Source: Andrena cerasifolii
Taxonomy: Eukaryota; Arthropoda; Insecta; Hymenoptera; Andrenidae
Length of the DNA stretch: 64,000 nt
Reading direction: 5' to 3'
Assembly: GCF_050908995.1 (NCBI RefSeq)
Contig: NC_135129.1
Span: forward strand, 1,488,001-1,552,000
Below, in pieces: positions 47,750 through 61,597 of the stretch. Both the position numbers and the translations under genes were made by a program. The notes beneath the pieces were generated by a model. That model was not told the origin of the DNA, ran no database searches, and worked only from the letters and a program-made list of their open reading frames with translations. How positions within the stretch are numbered: the first letter of the stretch is position 1; each line of letters opens with the position of its first letter.

Positions 47750-50700
47750 TGTAGACGTTCTGACGGTAAGTGTTTGAACTCGTTTATTCAGAAGAATTTA
47801 AGTAAAGTTGGAATTTTACTTCATTATATACACTATACAGCATGGTTTAATAACATGTTACTACGTTTTAATGATTTTCTTATTAAATTTCGTGACACAA
47901 AGAGATTCTTCGCACCGCGTAAATGCACTTAATGCTCTCTGTAAGAAGTAAATAGGGGTGTAAATTGAGAATTTTTAATAAAATTATTCATGCCTCTAAA
48001 GTTCTTATAAATCTAGTTAACTTTTAGTCGAGGCAATTTTTAAAATAATGCACGTGTGAAAAGTTAAAGAGAAATGTCATATTTGTTCCGCGTCTGACCA
48101 ATGATGGTCTTTTTCCACTTGCTGAGTTTTACTACTTCTTTCTCCACTTTGGGCTTATTGATGCATCGTAGAGATCTATAACTTGATACACATATTGTTT
48201 ATTATGTACACTGCTTTAACAATTACTTCGTGTAGGATTTGTTTAAATTAACATTGTATTTTTCTACCAGGGGGTTGATAATATTTCCGCAGCTGTTTAA
48301 GGCTTCAGAAGAAATGAATAGACCTACGTTATCTACTTTTCTTCAGTTCTACGTAATGAATATGAATTGACTACAGAACCTCTCTACTAGAGTTTCTTTT
48401 TTTTTATAAAGTTGTAAAATTCGAAAACTGGTTCGACGAATTCGAAAAAACCCGGGTTTATATACTAGAATTAATATGTAAAAATGAATTAATTATTTAA
48501 TTAAAAACGTTAATATTTTGACTTGAAATCGCCTGGGACACAAGCATATTGTAGTAGGTAACAGTTTACTGTAAAACTAATCTTCATGAGTTTATATTTT
48601 CCGAAGAAAAATACTAAGTGAAATAAAGATTTATAATTTATATTTTGTACGGATTTTAGTTATTTTAGTTTTTCTCATTTGGTTTTGTATGCAGTATATT
48701 TTATTATGTTATATTTTTGTAGATCCATAAATATTAAATGAACTAAAAAATTGTACGCTTTTTAGTTATTTTAATTTTTTTATTTATTTGTTTTTTTATA
48801 GATCGAGTATATTTTATTTTGTTATATTTTTGTAATTCCATAAATAATAAAAATTTGAATTTTTTTAAAATAAGTACAAATATGTATTTTCTATTTTAAT
48901 TATATTTTTTGTGAAAATTCTAAAACTGGTCCAACCAGTTTTTTGAGAATAGTGTAATTCGAAAACTGTTTTTTTTCAAAATTCGATTTTTGTATAAACC
49001 CTACTCTCTACATAAAACCCACGTAACCACAACACTGAAAGTATCATTTAATATCTGCATAGTAACTCGAAATCATTTTATACCGAAAATTGAACGTGTT
49101 AGAAACCAAACAGATGCTCATCATTTTCTTTCAATTTCTCAATTTTAGTACTTAAGCACATAAACAATTAGTGCTTAATGTATCAATTTTCTCTACACTT
49201 TATTTTTGGGAGCTAATCAATTCGGCTCCTGAAAATAGAGATTTCTATAACGTTGAGCAAAAAGTCAATGAAAGCAAAGATACACATCATTATTCCAGTA
49301 TGCTTTAATCCTTGAAATTACACCCACACATTATAGAAATAAATAAATCCAATCCAATAAATTGTAGAATATCTTCTTGTTTTTGTAACCACAAACATTT
49401 CAAATTTCTTTCTGACAATCTATATATTTTTCTGCCCGTGGGCAATTACATTTTGATCACCAAGCAGAAACTTGCTGGGGCTGATAATGAGATAACCGTG
49501 AATCCATATCGAAGCATTAGGGTATGGTTACCCTTTAGGCACATGTACGGCTGCGAAGCGTTATTGGCAAATTAAAAGTGAATAAAGAGTAAATCATATT
49601 TGTCCGGCCAGCGGAGAATCCCCGAGAGGTTACTCGTGATACCGTGGTGTGTCAATAACAGGTAACGATTTCATGAGCAACTTTATCCTCCCTGTACGGT
49701 TTTATCAGGAGCGCAATTAATCTTGTCGATGTAACGTCCGGCTGAGCATAACTCTTATCATGTGTGACATTACCGCAACGTGTTCCTCGTCCATCAGCAC
49801 CTTTTGTCTACCTCGTTTGCTTGAGAAAATATCCAAACTTCCAAGCGTTTTCCATATGGATTATTTGCCTGACACTCAAGATTTATATTTTGCAACTTGA
49901 CACGGCAGAATTTATTTTTCAATTTATTACATGCTTAATTCCGCTGTGGGCTTGGCTAGAGAGTTTTGATGGTATTTAGGAAAGGTTGGGAAATCTTTAG
50001 CTATTTTGTATTCGAAAATTTGTTAAATATTGATTTCTGGAGAGCATTTTATTAAGGTGAGTTTTTAAGTTGACCTAACCCAGACCTAAACATTAGGTTG
50101 CTAAGAAGCGTTACTCTTTTTATAAAATAATATTTGTTTGGCAAGGAAGAATTAATTACGAAGCAAGTGTATTTTATCCGTTTGTACATGGTTGCATATC
50201 AGTTCCTTATTTAATAAATAATGTTAATTCGAAGTATGATAATTGGCTTTGTTGTAATTAAATAAATATTAAAAATTGCCACTGTAACAGTGAAAAAGTA
50301 TGTTGAATTAAGCTTTAAAGCTGTACGTTAAGTTTTTAATTTAAGGCATTTGAAATGCACATTGGAGGTTTTACTACACTGGGAGGTATTCCTTTATGGA
50401 CGCGCATGATCGAAAGTAAGGTTTTATATTGCATACTCGATACTTCATGTGAGTAGCTTTTTGCGATTCTGGTAGATGCATCGACAGTTTATGCGAACAT
50501 TTTCTTGGCATCAAAGCGAGCATTTTGCAAAATACGATTCCTCGAAGCTACGTTGGCAACATATAATAGAAAGGGTTTGCTTGTAGTTGAATGTTTGCCT
50601 TGCATCACTTTGCACTACTCTTTATACCTATACATTTTTTCGCGAATATTGGAGCAAGAATATTGTGAATCCGGCTTCTTCACTAATTGATTTCGATCCC

Positions 50701-51668
50701 AGAATAAAATAGGCGTAGATAAGATTTCATTAAGTCCTGCACACGCCCGATAAATATTAGTTATTCATAACCGTTTCACTTTTTAATTAAACTTTTAATT
50801 GCCGTATTCCTCCGAAACTCAATCGGTATCCCACTCCCAAAACTGATTGTCGAACATGTACTGATAACTTTACCAATCTAATGAATTTCTCTGTTTGCAG
50901 AATTCTATAAAATTCACCACTTGTTCTTCCAGAGATATTCTGTTTTTGTAGTTTAAACTAATTTTCATGGAATATATAATACTCGAATTTAAATTCAAAT
51001 TTCGTAGGTTAAATTCATCGTTCGACGCAGTGTATCCGAATTTAATTCTGCGCGTGATTCATTATATAATTGGATTTAGTAAACATTGCAAATGAACGTG
51101 ATGCGAAATTTAAATTCTGCTCTGAATGATGGAGAATTTAAGCTGAGCTGATCCCAGGCCGTGAGATATATTAGCCCCAGAGCAACAAGTCCATCTGGGT
51201 TTGTCCAAGTTTCGTTTTGCCCTGCGAAGGCAATAAATACGCCACACGTTTATTTGAGATTCAAATAAGCTGACGCTTTGTATAAACGAAAGTTCTGTGT
51301 CAAGTGCAGCGCGCCGCCGCTCCGGACAATAATACTTACTGCAAAAAGTTTAATCGGTGCAATCTCGAGGGGCCAAACGCCAGTGAAGTAGCAAAGTTTC
51401 CACAACGGCAAGTACAACTGTAACAGATACACGTACGTTTCAAAGGAAGCCACGGTGGCACGACGAGAAAAATTTATATTGAAATATTTAATGAATATTC
51501 GAGGGTAAGGGTAATTGACAATCCATAAATGACGCAGTTGTTATAAATAGTGAAAGAATATTTTACTTTGATATTTACCTGTGGTATAGTAGTCGAAAAT
51601 TCAGGGGCTTCCAAGGAATGACTAAATGAATTCTTGCAACTTGTGGCATAGATTGTTTCGTTAGTATA
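47750..51668. other. AT-rich sequence without gene; one diverged inverted repeat
   Basis: At 48.41-49.01 kb AAATTCGAAAACTG and GTTTATATA words occur in both orientations, probably an old element. Otherwise unique-looking and without coding signal. Confidence 0.4.
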
Positions 51669-51904
51669 GGGTAGCTTAATAAGTCCCAATTACTGCCAGT
51701 GTCCCTATTAGTGCCATTTTATTTATTTTACACAATAAAAACGTAATGTATAAAGAATAGTGTACAATAATAATAATAGCAGTGCCAATTTGATAATACA
51801 TTTTTTTTACGATAACACAATTCTTTATACGTCACGTTTTTGTTAAGTAAAATAAATAAAGTGGTAGTAATAGGGACACTGGCAGTAATTGGGGTAATAT
51901 ACCC
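51669..51904. mobile_element. TA-flanked MITE with GGGTA ends
   Basis: GGGTAGCTTAATAAG then CCCAATTACTGCCAGTGTCC C, inverted at the right end as TAGGGACACTGGCAGTAATT GGGG..TACCC; TA at 51667-51668 and 51905-51906. Confidence 0.8.
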
Positions 51905-52813
51905 TATAGGGTTTCACATATATAGGGTTATACATATATGTTGAATTTTTAGAAATGAATATTTGTATTGTATTAGTGTTGTCTAAATTCGATGAAATAA
52001 ATTAGTGTGATGCTTAATTATTTTCTTGTTAGCATCGTAAGGTCTATTTAAATTGAAATAGTTGCTTAAAATATTGGTGTTCTCTTCGGATATGAGTTGA
52101 AACGATCATTTAAGGAGAGAATATTCTGCCCCCCCCCCTTAGCTAAATTGTCCTATCCAGCATTTTTTCATTTTTCAAGATAAGTAAAGTATAAAATTTA
52201 AGGGGTCCCCCTACTTCGACGGCCTGAAAAGGAGCGTGATATTTGGGATTTTTTAAAAGAGAAACCCTCCAATTATATTAATTGAAATATTTAGGCAACA
52301 TTTAAAAAAAATTAAAAAAACGGTACCTAAAATTTTAAACACGTTTTTTTTCACGTTGGTAGATATTTTCAGTAGATGTCCCATTCTCGTTGTTATTAAA
52401 ACTAAGTGGGTTTTTGCAAAATTAGACATTTGCCACTTAGAAAACCAGCGAATGTTTTGCAGGAATCGAAATCTGTTTTAGACGCTGCCATTTATTTTAC
52501 TTTTCAGTATTTCTCATTTAATCTGGTTCAGAGGATAGCCACACTCATACAGGTTACACAAATTTTTATATTTTCTATTTCAGACAACTACTTACAACGG
52601 CTGATTTTATGCTAACCATGCGTATATGATTTTTGTAAGCCGCTCTATTTGTAGCATTATAACTCCGAATATAACCACTATTTTTATGTAAATTTTTTTT
52701 ATCATATTCTCTAAAGATTGTCAAATAAAGCCACAAACCTGGAAGTAAATATATTTAATGAATTTGTTTTAAAAAATTCCCAAAGTTCGCATCATGTTTC
52801 GTCTGTCAAGGTA

Positions 52814-53541
52814 GGGTAACTCTTTAACGGGGGAATCCTATTGGCAAAATTTGGGATTTTTTTTTTAAGAATCCAGCGATTCGATTCATCTGTAATTTGG
52901 ACCATGTTTTGATGCATCTTTGAAGAAGCTGCAGGTTTTTTTTTATTAATTTGTAACCATAAATATAGTAGTTATGCATGATCGACCATCACGCTGCGCA
53001 TCATTCGTCGTCCATTGGTGTGCATGATATTTATCTACCATGTAATCTGAAACAGCAAAATGAAACGGTTTTTTATTTTATACATATGTAGCTTGAAATT
53101 GATGAACCAGCAAAAAACAAATAAATTTATTGAGCGGTGTGGAGTTTTCAAACTTAAATGTCTAAACCATTAATTTTTGCGATCCACTTATGCGCCACTT
53201 TTCTTATGTAACAAAAAAGTATAGAACTTAGCGGTATTTTGGTTCATCAAATTGGAGCTACATATGTACAAAGTAAAACGCCGTTTCATTTTCCTGTTTC
53301 AGATTACCTGGTAGAAAAGTATCATCATGCGCGCCAGCGCGTGATGGTCGATCATGAATAACTACTATATTTATGATTAAAAATTAATAAAAAAAACCTG
53401 CAGCTTCTTCAAAAATGCATCAAACCATGGTTCAAATTTCAGATGAATCGAAATGTTAGTTTCTTAAAAAAAAAATCCTAAATTTTGCTCTGTTTTTAGC
53501 CCATAAAATAGGATTCTCGCTTAAGTAAAGTTAGAAAACCC
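52814..53541. mobile_element. TA-flanked fold-back element with GGGT ends
   Basis: GGGTAACTCTTTAACGGGGG at the left; GGGTTTTCTAACTTTACTTA inverted at the right; TA on both sides. Arms of roughly 350 bp share blocks such as AATATAGTAGTTATTCATGA (with changes), TGATCGACCATCACGC and GAAGAAGCTGCAGGTTTTTT. Confidence 0.7.
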
Positions 53542-54578
53542 TAGCTGCTTTTCAGATGGTTGAAATATCTTATTTGAAACATTTATTTAATTGCTATTAA
53601 TTAGTATTACGCTGCAGCGAAATAATGACAACATTTTTTAAATTGAATGAAGAAAAACAAAGACGGCAGGCAGAAAATGATAAAACTTCAATTTTCTCGA
53701 TGGTTTCGATATGCTAGATAGGACTATTTAACTAACCATAAGAAGGGCAGTATTGTTTCTCATATTTTATTCTTTATTTTTAATATTAGTTTCTTTCAAG
53801 AGTCGGATAAAGTACGGCGACACAAAGATGTTGTAGTAAACTTGACGTTACTTATATTTACAGCGGGGAGTCTTTTTGAAGTAGCTAATTTTATTGAATT
53901 ATGAGGAGCTAATTTTTCACCCTGGTAACGTGAGGTTCTATTGGCAGCACAGTGGTCTAAAAAATTGCAACAAGTGGGAAATTATGTGGAAACATTCGAC
54001 AGATTTATTGCATTATCCTTTATTTAGAAAATCTGAATAATTTACCAGCAGTTAAAGAGAGCTAAATTATTTATTTTCTGAGTAAATAAGTTTATAAGAA
54101 TTTTTACAGCAATAGAGAATTCCATTTTCAGCGTTAAACTTTTCATTTTTTTTAACAGAAAACAGGATCAAAGTGAAAAATAAGCCAAAGTCACAATGGA
54201 ATAATATATGGTATCTATTTACTAATATCATATTTAAGCATCTATTTATATATAAATTATTTATATTAAAAAGATAGGGATTCAATAATGAGCTTATTAT
54301 AATATAAATAATTTATATTAATACGTTTATATTTATGAATATGTGTATGAATAAATATATATTCCATTAAATAAATACAGTTAACCTATATGGATACATA
54401 AATTATTTATATATCAGGAGATAATTATACAAAATTTATCTACTGATATACCATTATCTATAAATAAATCTTTCGAACTTGTTAGTATGTGGATTATTTA
54501 TGGGTTCATCGAATTAATAATAAATTTTGTTCAATATATTCCATAAATCTATCAATAATAATTTAAATAAATCAATAC

Positions 54579-54579
<1 letters not shown>

Positions 54580-54622
<43 letters not shown>
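54580..54622. repeat. (AT)n microsatellite
   Basis: Pure AT run inside a very AT-rich stretch (53.9-54.65 kb). Confidence 0.92.
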
Positions 54623-54627
<5 letters not shown>

Positions 54628-55186
54628 CCTTTCTACTTCCTGTTTCTTAAATTTAAAAAAAATTTGACAAGATCAAAACATCTTTCTTTTCGCAGATATG
54701 CATCAACATCGACTAGAAATAATTTCACGTAAAAGTAATATTTTCTAATCATATATTCTCTGGTTTTATCCTTCGAACAACGAATGTCTCTCGCATTAAT
54801 ATCCACACAATAATGAAACCATTAACGTACTCAGAAATAAATCACGAAGTTGACCTTATTCCTCTAGCCAATACAGTGACTATCTCCCTTAAATTAATTC
54901 ACCTTTCGGATGTAAGGGCGAGTTGTACCTGGCACTTGGGTAACTATCGGCATGGGCGTGTAACGAGGCGGCAAGAAGGGTGAGATCATTTCTCGGGACG
55001 TCAAACGAGCGCCTGCTTATGTGCACATTACTGCGCATATATCCGTGGCGTTGGAGGCACAACGCGTCGCGCCGCTTGTATACCGTCGCAATTGCGCGCC
55101 AGCTTCGGTATATAATTGGGGATGAATATTGAGAAGTTGGCAGTGAAGTTGTAAGTAAACTTGGATGCCTCGGGGCGAGCCAGCTC

Positions 55187-55320
55187 CACTTGAGAGCAGA
55201 GACGTGTTGCGGACAGATCCTCCTCTGCTCCCCTCGCCTAACTCACTCCTTACTCACCTATTCGCCGCTCTGCCTTCTGCAAAACTATACGAATATTCCG
55301 AATCATCCCGACCACTGAGA
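55187..55320 (+). repeat. Unknown duplicated sequence, copy 1
   Basis: AGCAGAGACGTGTTGCGGA, TGCAAAACTATACGAATATTC and TCATCC-GACCA occur in the same order and spacing at 61598-61712. Not a recognised repeat. Confidence 0.6.
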
Positions 55321-55660
55321 ACAGTATTTACCACGCGCATTCTGCCCGATTCTTTGCCGAAATAATAGCGAAATACGCCAGGCAAGAAGCATCGTCGCTG
55401 AACTGTCCTCGTTTATTCCCTAGCTATTGAGAACGTCCCATATAATTTGCTGGGAGAGGATGCGAAAATAGGCTGATTCTCAGCTTCGGGCGAAATTTCT
55501 GACGAGCGAGGGGAGTAGATATCTTTCAATATGGTTTTGTTTAAAATAAATTCTAATATCGATGCTTGTTTTTGTGATTTTGTTGGGGGTTCCATGCTGA
55601 TTTGAATTTTTTTTATGGACTTTGGATATGAAGGCACCTCTTTAGATAAATGGTCGTCTC

Positions 55661-56540
55661 ATGCCATTTGATTCTCACAACTATCACGTAATTCTTAATA
55701 AATTAAATATTAAGACATTAAGCAATAGAAGAAAGGTGTTTGAGATAATGTTTGTAAGCAAAATTGTCAAAGGTGGTATACCTTGTCCTGCGATTATTCA
55801 ATTGTTCTCGCTAAAGGTACCTTCTAGGGGCTTAAGAAATCACTTACTGTTTCATACGGAACTGCATCGCACTGTATATGGTTATTATACAGTGGCTCGC
55901 ATTAATATTCGGACACTTTTTAAAATCGCATAACTTTTTTAGAATTGGTCCAAACAACTTGAGTTTTTTCAGAAGCTAGAAGGATTAGTTTGATAACTGA
56001 CGCGTTTCGTCGTTTTGAAAAAAAATGTATTTGGTTGGAATAACGAAAAGAATAGTAAAGGTCGATTTTTAAACTTTTTTTTGTGAGCTTGTAATGAAAA
56101 TTAAAAAAAAAACGTTTTCGGTCGAGAATCGCTGATTTCGGGAATTTTCGCGATTCTCGACCTTATTCTACGATCTTTACGTATACAACTTACTGCAATC
56201 TACAAACGTTTTTTTTTTAATTTTCATTATAAGCTCACAAAAAAAAGTTTAAAAATCAACCTTTACTATTCTTTTCGCTATTCCAACCAAATACATTTTT
56301 TTTCAAAACGACGAAACGCGTCAGTTAGCAAACTAATCCTTCTAGTTTCTCAAAAAAACTGAAGTTCTTTGGACCAATTCTAAAAAAGTTATGCGAATTT
56401 AAAAATTGTCCGAATATTAATGCGAGTGATTGTAGCTAACAGTGTCCATCTGAATACTGATTTATTTGGGCAATCCCTTGCATCTTTAAGATGCTCTCTT
56501 GAAAGTATTCTATAATTTATCCTACAATTTGTCATTCTTT
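55661..56540 (+). pseudogene. LINE reverse-transcriptase C-terminus, split by a Tc1-like element
   Basis: LNIKTLSNRRKVFEIMFVSK, VKGGIPCPAIIQLFSLKVPS and RTVYGYY are the last conserved blocks of a LINE polyprotein. The frame is cut after YGYY by the TA-flanked element 55890-56432 and resumes after it as LNTDLFGQSLASLRCSLESI before a stop. The tail at 56.64-56.70 kb (CCAAAGGGTTTGTCCCGTGA then AATAAA repeats) ends the copy. Confidence 0.8.
55890..56432. mobile_element. Tc1/mariner-like fold-back element (copy 2)
   Basis: Same arms as 5508-6104, TA at 55888-55889 and 56433-56434. The centre differs: a separate hairpin GGTCGAGAATCGC/GCGATTCTCGACC replaces the tip of the palindrome. The right end has decayed (GAGTGATTG for GAGCCACTG). 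Confidence 0.83.
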
Positions 56541-56759
56541 ATTCATTTTCTAAATTTCTATACATACTCTCTTTTGTTCTTTTCGGTTTGTATATTTGTC
56601 ATATATGTATTATGTCTCCCCGCATTATATCTATGTTGTACCAAAGGGTTTGTCCCGTGATTAGTAATAATAAATAAAATAAAATAAATAAAATAAAAGC
56701 TTTCGCTTTCTATTCTCACTTGTATGCTTCCTAGATTTAGATTTTCTACCATAAGTTTG

Positions 56760-58119
56760 CAGCTTTTAAAGGGACGAGTATAATTTCCGTTGTACCTATT
56801 CTTGTAAGAATTAATAGTGGCATTTGTTAGATGAGAGCGAGAACCTTCCTGTTACTTAGCTGAAAATTTCGAGCAGATTGAATAATGTAGGTAATTGTTA
56901 TTGGTTCCGAATCGAGAATGGCAACGGCACATGTCACAGTGGCAAACTGTATTTTCGACCCCATTGTAGAGAATTGCCCTTCAATATTCCAATAGATTAC
57001 CAGTTCAATTTCGACAGTGCCATTAGTAACAATCTCTTATGCTTTCAATCATACAGTACAAGTTGCATTCTAACTTTCAGCGAGTCACTCAGCAGCATAG
57101 TAATCATCCAAATGGTTAGACGCATCTGCATCTGTGATTAGAGAAAGCACAACCAACTTTGAGCTTGAAATAGCATTTGTAAATAATTATCTGCGAAATA
57201 TGAAATTATTGCTATTCCTTCGAAAGATTTTCACAGTATTATTTTTTTATTACGAAAGAACTCTTCCCCTTCTTCCCCACTTATATATTACATAAATATC
57301 GTTAAACTGTGCTAAATAAATCCTTAATCGCTACTGGGAAATACAATTAGTGTTATAAACATTTTTGTTTCAGTCATTCTGAACCTCACGTTCAGAATAT
57401 AACATAATCACGGCTATATCTATTAGGTTCATTCAAAATAATTAATTCCCGAGCGCTGAAAGTGTACACGTGGGATCCAGTATTAAGGATACAGCAAGTC
57501 TGGGTATTTCGAGTGGAACGGAATCAATTTCTCTGACTGGGTACGACAATTCCATGGAAGTCACTGTATTCGACAAAACTTACTCGATTCTCCACGCTCG
57601 GATGCTAGAGAGCAACACGTACTGCGGTTGGTCCTAGTTCATTTTTCCCAGTTAACTTTGCATTTATTCCCGTACGGCTGCCACTTCTCTCCAATTACAC
57701 GAATATTCTCGAATGTCCAATTCTCTGTGGTTAAAATAAACAAAACCATTCGCCACGCTCTTTCCTCCGTGCTGTGATTTCAAAACACACAGACACAAGT
57801 CCGTACGCCCCTCCCCGAGGACGTAGTAAATTCTCCGCCACTTGTGAAAATTTTATTCCCCGCGTAAAACGTGTACGACGCGGCAGTATATATAAATGCA
57901 ACTCCATTATGACGCCTTATAACGTTCTAACGACGTTCGTTTCACGCGACACCTGTCAGTAAAGTAAATCCACGCGAGCAGGGATTAAAGTTAAGGCGAA
58001 AGCAGAAAAATTGAGGGATTGGAGGAGCAAGGAGTTCTCGACTTTTGGTAAAATTGTTCTTACTAATGGTATAAGGAAACGTGTCCTTGATTTTTAATAA
58101 CAAAGGATCGATGGGGATG
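56760..58119. other. No recognisable feature
   Basis: Unique-looking intergenic sequence; short frames at 56.88 and 57.77 kb match nothing known. Confidence 0.4.
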
Positions 58120-58846
58120 TTAAGGGGTTATACCGAGTCAGGCGGCCGAAAAGAGGCGAATGTTTATGAATTTTTTTTGGAGAAGCGGAAGCGTATATTT
58201 TTACAAAACTTTTTGCGCTTAAAAGAGCAACATTTAAAGAATATTTGGTAATTTTTTCGTAGAAAAATGGTTACGTTTATAATAAAGTAACAAGCGATAT
58301 CCAAGAAGCATTTTTAAAAATTTGGTTGTGCGGTGAGCGCTGTCATTCGAAACGAGATTATCTAAAAAAAATTTCGTGTGATTTTTGCACGAAAAAATCA
58401 GGATTTAAACTTTAAATAGCCGCCACTTTGTTCGAAATTAATATTTTGGAAATTTTTTTTCGCATGATTTTTGCAGGAAAAAATCAGGATTTCAACTTTA
58501 AATAGCCACCATTTTACTTTAAATTAATATTTCGGAAAATTCTCTCCGTCAACTTGAGGATACATTAATATACTAACGAAATCTTATTTGTTCTTTGATT
58601 TTAGATAATCTCGTTTCGAATGACAGCGCTCACCGCAAAACCAAATTTTTAAAAATGCTTCTTGGATGTCGGTTGTTACTTTATTATAAACGTAAATATT
58701 TTTCTACAAAAAAATTACCAAATGTTCTTTAAATGTTGCTCTTCCAAGCTCAAAAAGTTTTGTAAAAATATACGCTTCCACTTCTTCAAAAAAAATTCAC
58801 AAACATTCGCCTCTTTTCGGCGGTCTGACTAGGTATAACTCCTTAA
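58120..58846. mobile_element. TTAA-flanked fold-back element
   Basis: TTAAGGGGTTATACCGAGTC at the left; TTAAGGAGTTATACCTAGTC inverted at the right. Arms of about 265 bp (for example TTTCGAATGACAGCGCTCAC). The loop holds a direct duplication of about 90 bp with AAATCAGGATTTAAACTTTA. The sequence after the right TTAA again starts TTAAGGGGCC, possibly the start of a further element. Confidence 0.8.
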
Positions 58847-59139
58847 GGGGCCATTCTACTTTGATGAAGAGGCTGAAAAATTGAGCTACTTTTAAATATT
58901 TTTTAGTCAGTAAATAAAACATATAAACAAATAAATCAGTTTTGAGTTTATTAAGCTACTCTTATATCATACAAAAAAATTAAAAAGAATCTTTTTAATT
59001 TATTTTAAATGTATTTTTATAGGGTCAATATGGCATCGTAAAATAGAGGTATCTTCGTGGCGCTGGTGATTTCCCCTGTCAGGCTTATTTGAAAGAAAGA
59101 ATTCAAAAAGATTCTTAATCTGTATGAGTGTTGCTATCG

Positions 59140-59570
59140 CTCGTCCCTCATTTAACAATTTTTATCGAAAAATAACCGAGCAAAGAGTGTTTTGACCATT
59201 GAGCTCTAAACGAACCTGCAGAGTGAACAGCAGTGGGAAGAAATAGAGGCGACAGCGGTCCGAGGGAAATAGAAAATAAGCGGTGAACCTCTCCTTCTTC
59301 CTATTATCCCTCTCACTCTGTACTACCTGTGTTATGTATGCATGTGTGCGCGGGTAACTTCACTCACATGCACTATACAGCCATTACCTGTTGTAAGACA
59401 GAGATAGGTTCACCCGTTATCTTCCCTCTTTCTCGGACCGGCTGCCACTGCTCTGTTCACCCTCCAGATTTGTTTAGAGCTCAATGGTTTTAACAAACTA
59501 TTTTCAAACCGGTGCCATTTTGTTATTTTTCAACAAAAATTGTTGGCTACGGGCGTCAGACGTAAAAAAA
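59140..59570. mobile_element. Inverted-repeat element
   Basis: AACAATTTTTATCGAAAAAT AACC and CCATTGAGCTCTAAACGAAC are inverted at the right (GTTTAGAGCTCAATGG, ATTTTTCAACAAAAATTGTT). Non-coding centre. Confidence 0.55.
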
Positions 59571-60376
59571 GAAATGTACGAAATTATTAACTGATAACAA
59601 ATTCTGGATTTACCCCTTTTACCAACGTAGCGTTAACGTGAAAAATTCAAACGTGACAATCACAACAGATTATGTATGTTTAAGAGGAGCTAGCAATTTA
59701 AAAGGAACAAGCTTTTCTTTAATTTAAACATCGAAGAATTATATGGTTCCCTGCTATCTTTTATTTAGCTTAAGCGCTACAACTTGAGTCAAATTTTACC
59801 GTATAGAATAAAGAGTGTTTCTCCCTTCACACTCTTCAAAGGAAAATTCAAGAAAATCTAAATTTTTCCTAAGAAACGTGAGTCGTGATATATTGGCCAA
59901 TCAATAAAAGTCACTAAAATCATATCATGTGACAAATTTTCTCCCGATTCATAGTTAATACGATCAGTGACAGTGTAACATTCTTCTTGTCAATAAATAT
60001 CAATATTGCATCGCCAAGTTACTTAAGTCTGTTTCGCGAGAAAATCCTCACTTCCCTTAAGTTTAGAGGTAGTTCACAGGAAGCACCGTACATCTACAAG
60101 AATTACTTTATTCAATTTATCCTAGTGTTCGCAAGAATCCCAAGAATCAACTCAAACTATATAATATGCAATAATTAACAAGAGGACCAACGGTTCCACC
60201 CACGTTCGTTAGAAACAACTGCAAAGATCAACCCCTGTACAAGCAAACAGTGTAGAACGTGTGAGCATTAAAATTAAAATCTCACAAACAGTAAAATATA
60301 AAATTCCATTTAATCGCGATTCTGCATTAGTTGATCCACTTACAACGTCTCAGAATAAACAAGTGGAAGCAAGGTA

Positions 60377-61444
60377 GGGTAGACCGGGTCGAATCGGATC
60401 AAAATAAGAATTTAGTCCATATTTCTTACATCGCGATAGAAATGAGCATTCCGATCGTTCGTAGTACCTCGTCTCTATCCCCCGCACCTACCGCAAAAGC
60501 CCGTTAATTGTTTTAAATCATTGTTTAGAGCTGGCATACGTTTTCAGTGACATGGACGCGTGCGAACGTTACAATTCTCGTCCGAATCTAATCTATGTAA
60601 TCTGCAATTTCTTATTTAAAATAAAAAGTAAACTTGAAAATTCCAATGTGTTTATTGTGATTAGTTTGCACGATGTCTAAGTTTAGTATTTGATGTATTT
60701 TAGACTATTATATCATAATATGTTTATGTAATCTACACCCTCTGAAATACTTATATATGGGGCTAATCGAATCACGTTATTTGGGGTGAATCAGATCACT
60801 CTTTATTTTCATTTGAGTATTTTTATGATTATAAATATGATAATTGTTTATATACAGATGATTAGTACGTACATAAAAAAGAGAAATCAGGGATCATGGT
60901 GTCCAAAAAAAATAAAGGAATCTGTGATAAAAATTAAATTTAGAGAAATGACGAAAAAAATAAATAAATTAATGGTCTTAAGAAGATGGCATTGTATTTA
61001 CTCTGGTGAAAAATTAATTCGTCCACTTTCAGAAGATTATCTGAGAAGAGTGATGCCACGAGAATTGTGCTGATAGAGGCGGCAAAAAACGGCAATATTC
61101 TTCCGATCTGTGTGCTGAGTAGAGTCACTTGACTTCACTGTCATTAAATTAGATTTGCTTAAGTTGATTCTAAAGATTTTTTTATAAAAATTTCAGTCTT
61201 TTTCAGAAATTGATGGGTTATCCGATTCGCCCCAAGTTTCGGGGCCAATCGGATATTTCTCACATTTTGTTTTTTTTTTGTTTGCAGAAGAAACACTTTT
61301 ATGTTTAATTTTATTTTCTACTACTAATCTTAAAGCCAAAGGTGTACTGGTCACGAATATGTAATAAAAAATTTGTTTTTTAATGTTGGACCAGTATTTT
61401 TTTACCGTCAAACACAAAGTGATCCGATTCGCCCCGGTCTACCC
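60377..61444. mobile_element. pogo-like element, GGGTAGACCGG ends, TA duplication
   Basis: GGGTAGACCGGGTCGAATCG GATC at the left and its inverse (one mismatch) at the right, with TA at 60375-60376 and 61445-61446. A second GATCCGATT-like motif is subterminal on the right. It contains the transposase remnant at 60870-61073. Confidence 0.82.
60870..61073 (+). pseudogene. pogo-like transposase N-terminal remnant
   Basis: KKRNQGSWCPKKIKESVIKI and KFREMTKKI resemble the pogo/psq helix-turn-helix start (the R-GSW-EE-L--A/V pattern). The frame then changes character and stops at 61071. No DDE domain is left in the 1.07-kb element. The match is short, so the family call leans on the TA duplication as well. 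Confidence 0.55.
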
Positions 61445-61597
61445 TATGTGTAAAAGAACGAAGGAGCAGGAGAGTTACTGGGAGAAGAATAGTGATTCAG
61501 GAGCGACACAGTTTGTACCCAATGATCGCGAACAGGGGACGATTATAATAGCAACTGACGAGGGGGAAAAGTTGAGAACGATCTTGTTGCTTGAAAG

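Noticed and set aside
58843..59140. Possible further TTAA element sharing the TTAA at 58843-58846
   Set aside because: Left end TTAAGGGGCC resembles other TTAA elements, but no matching right end was found.
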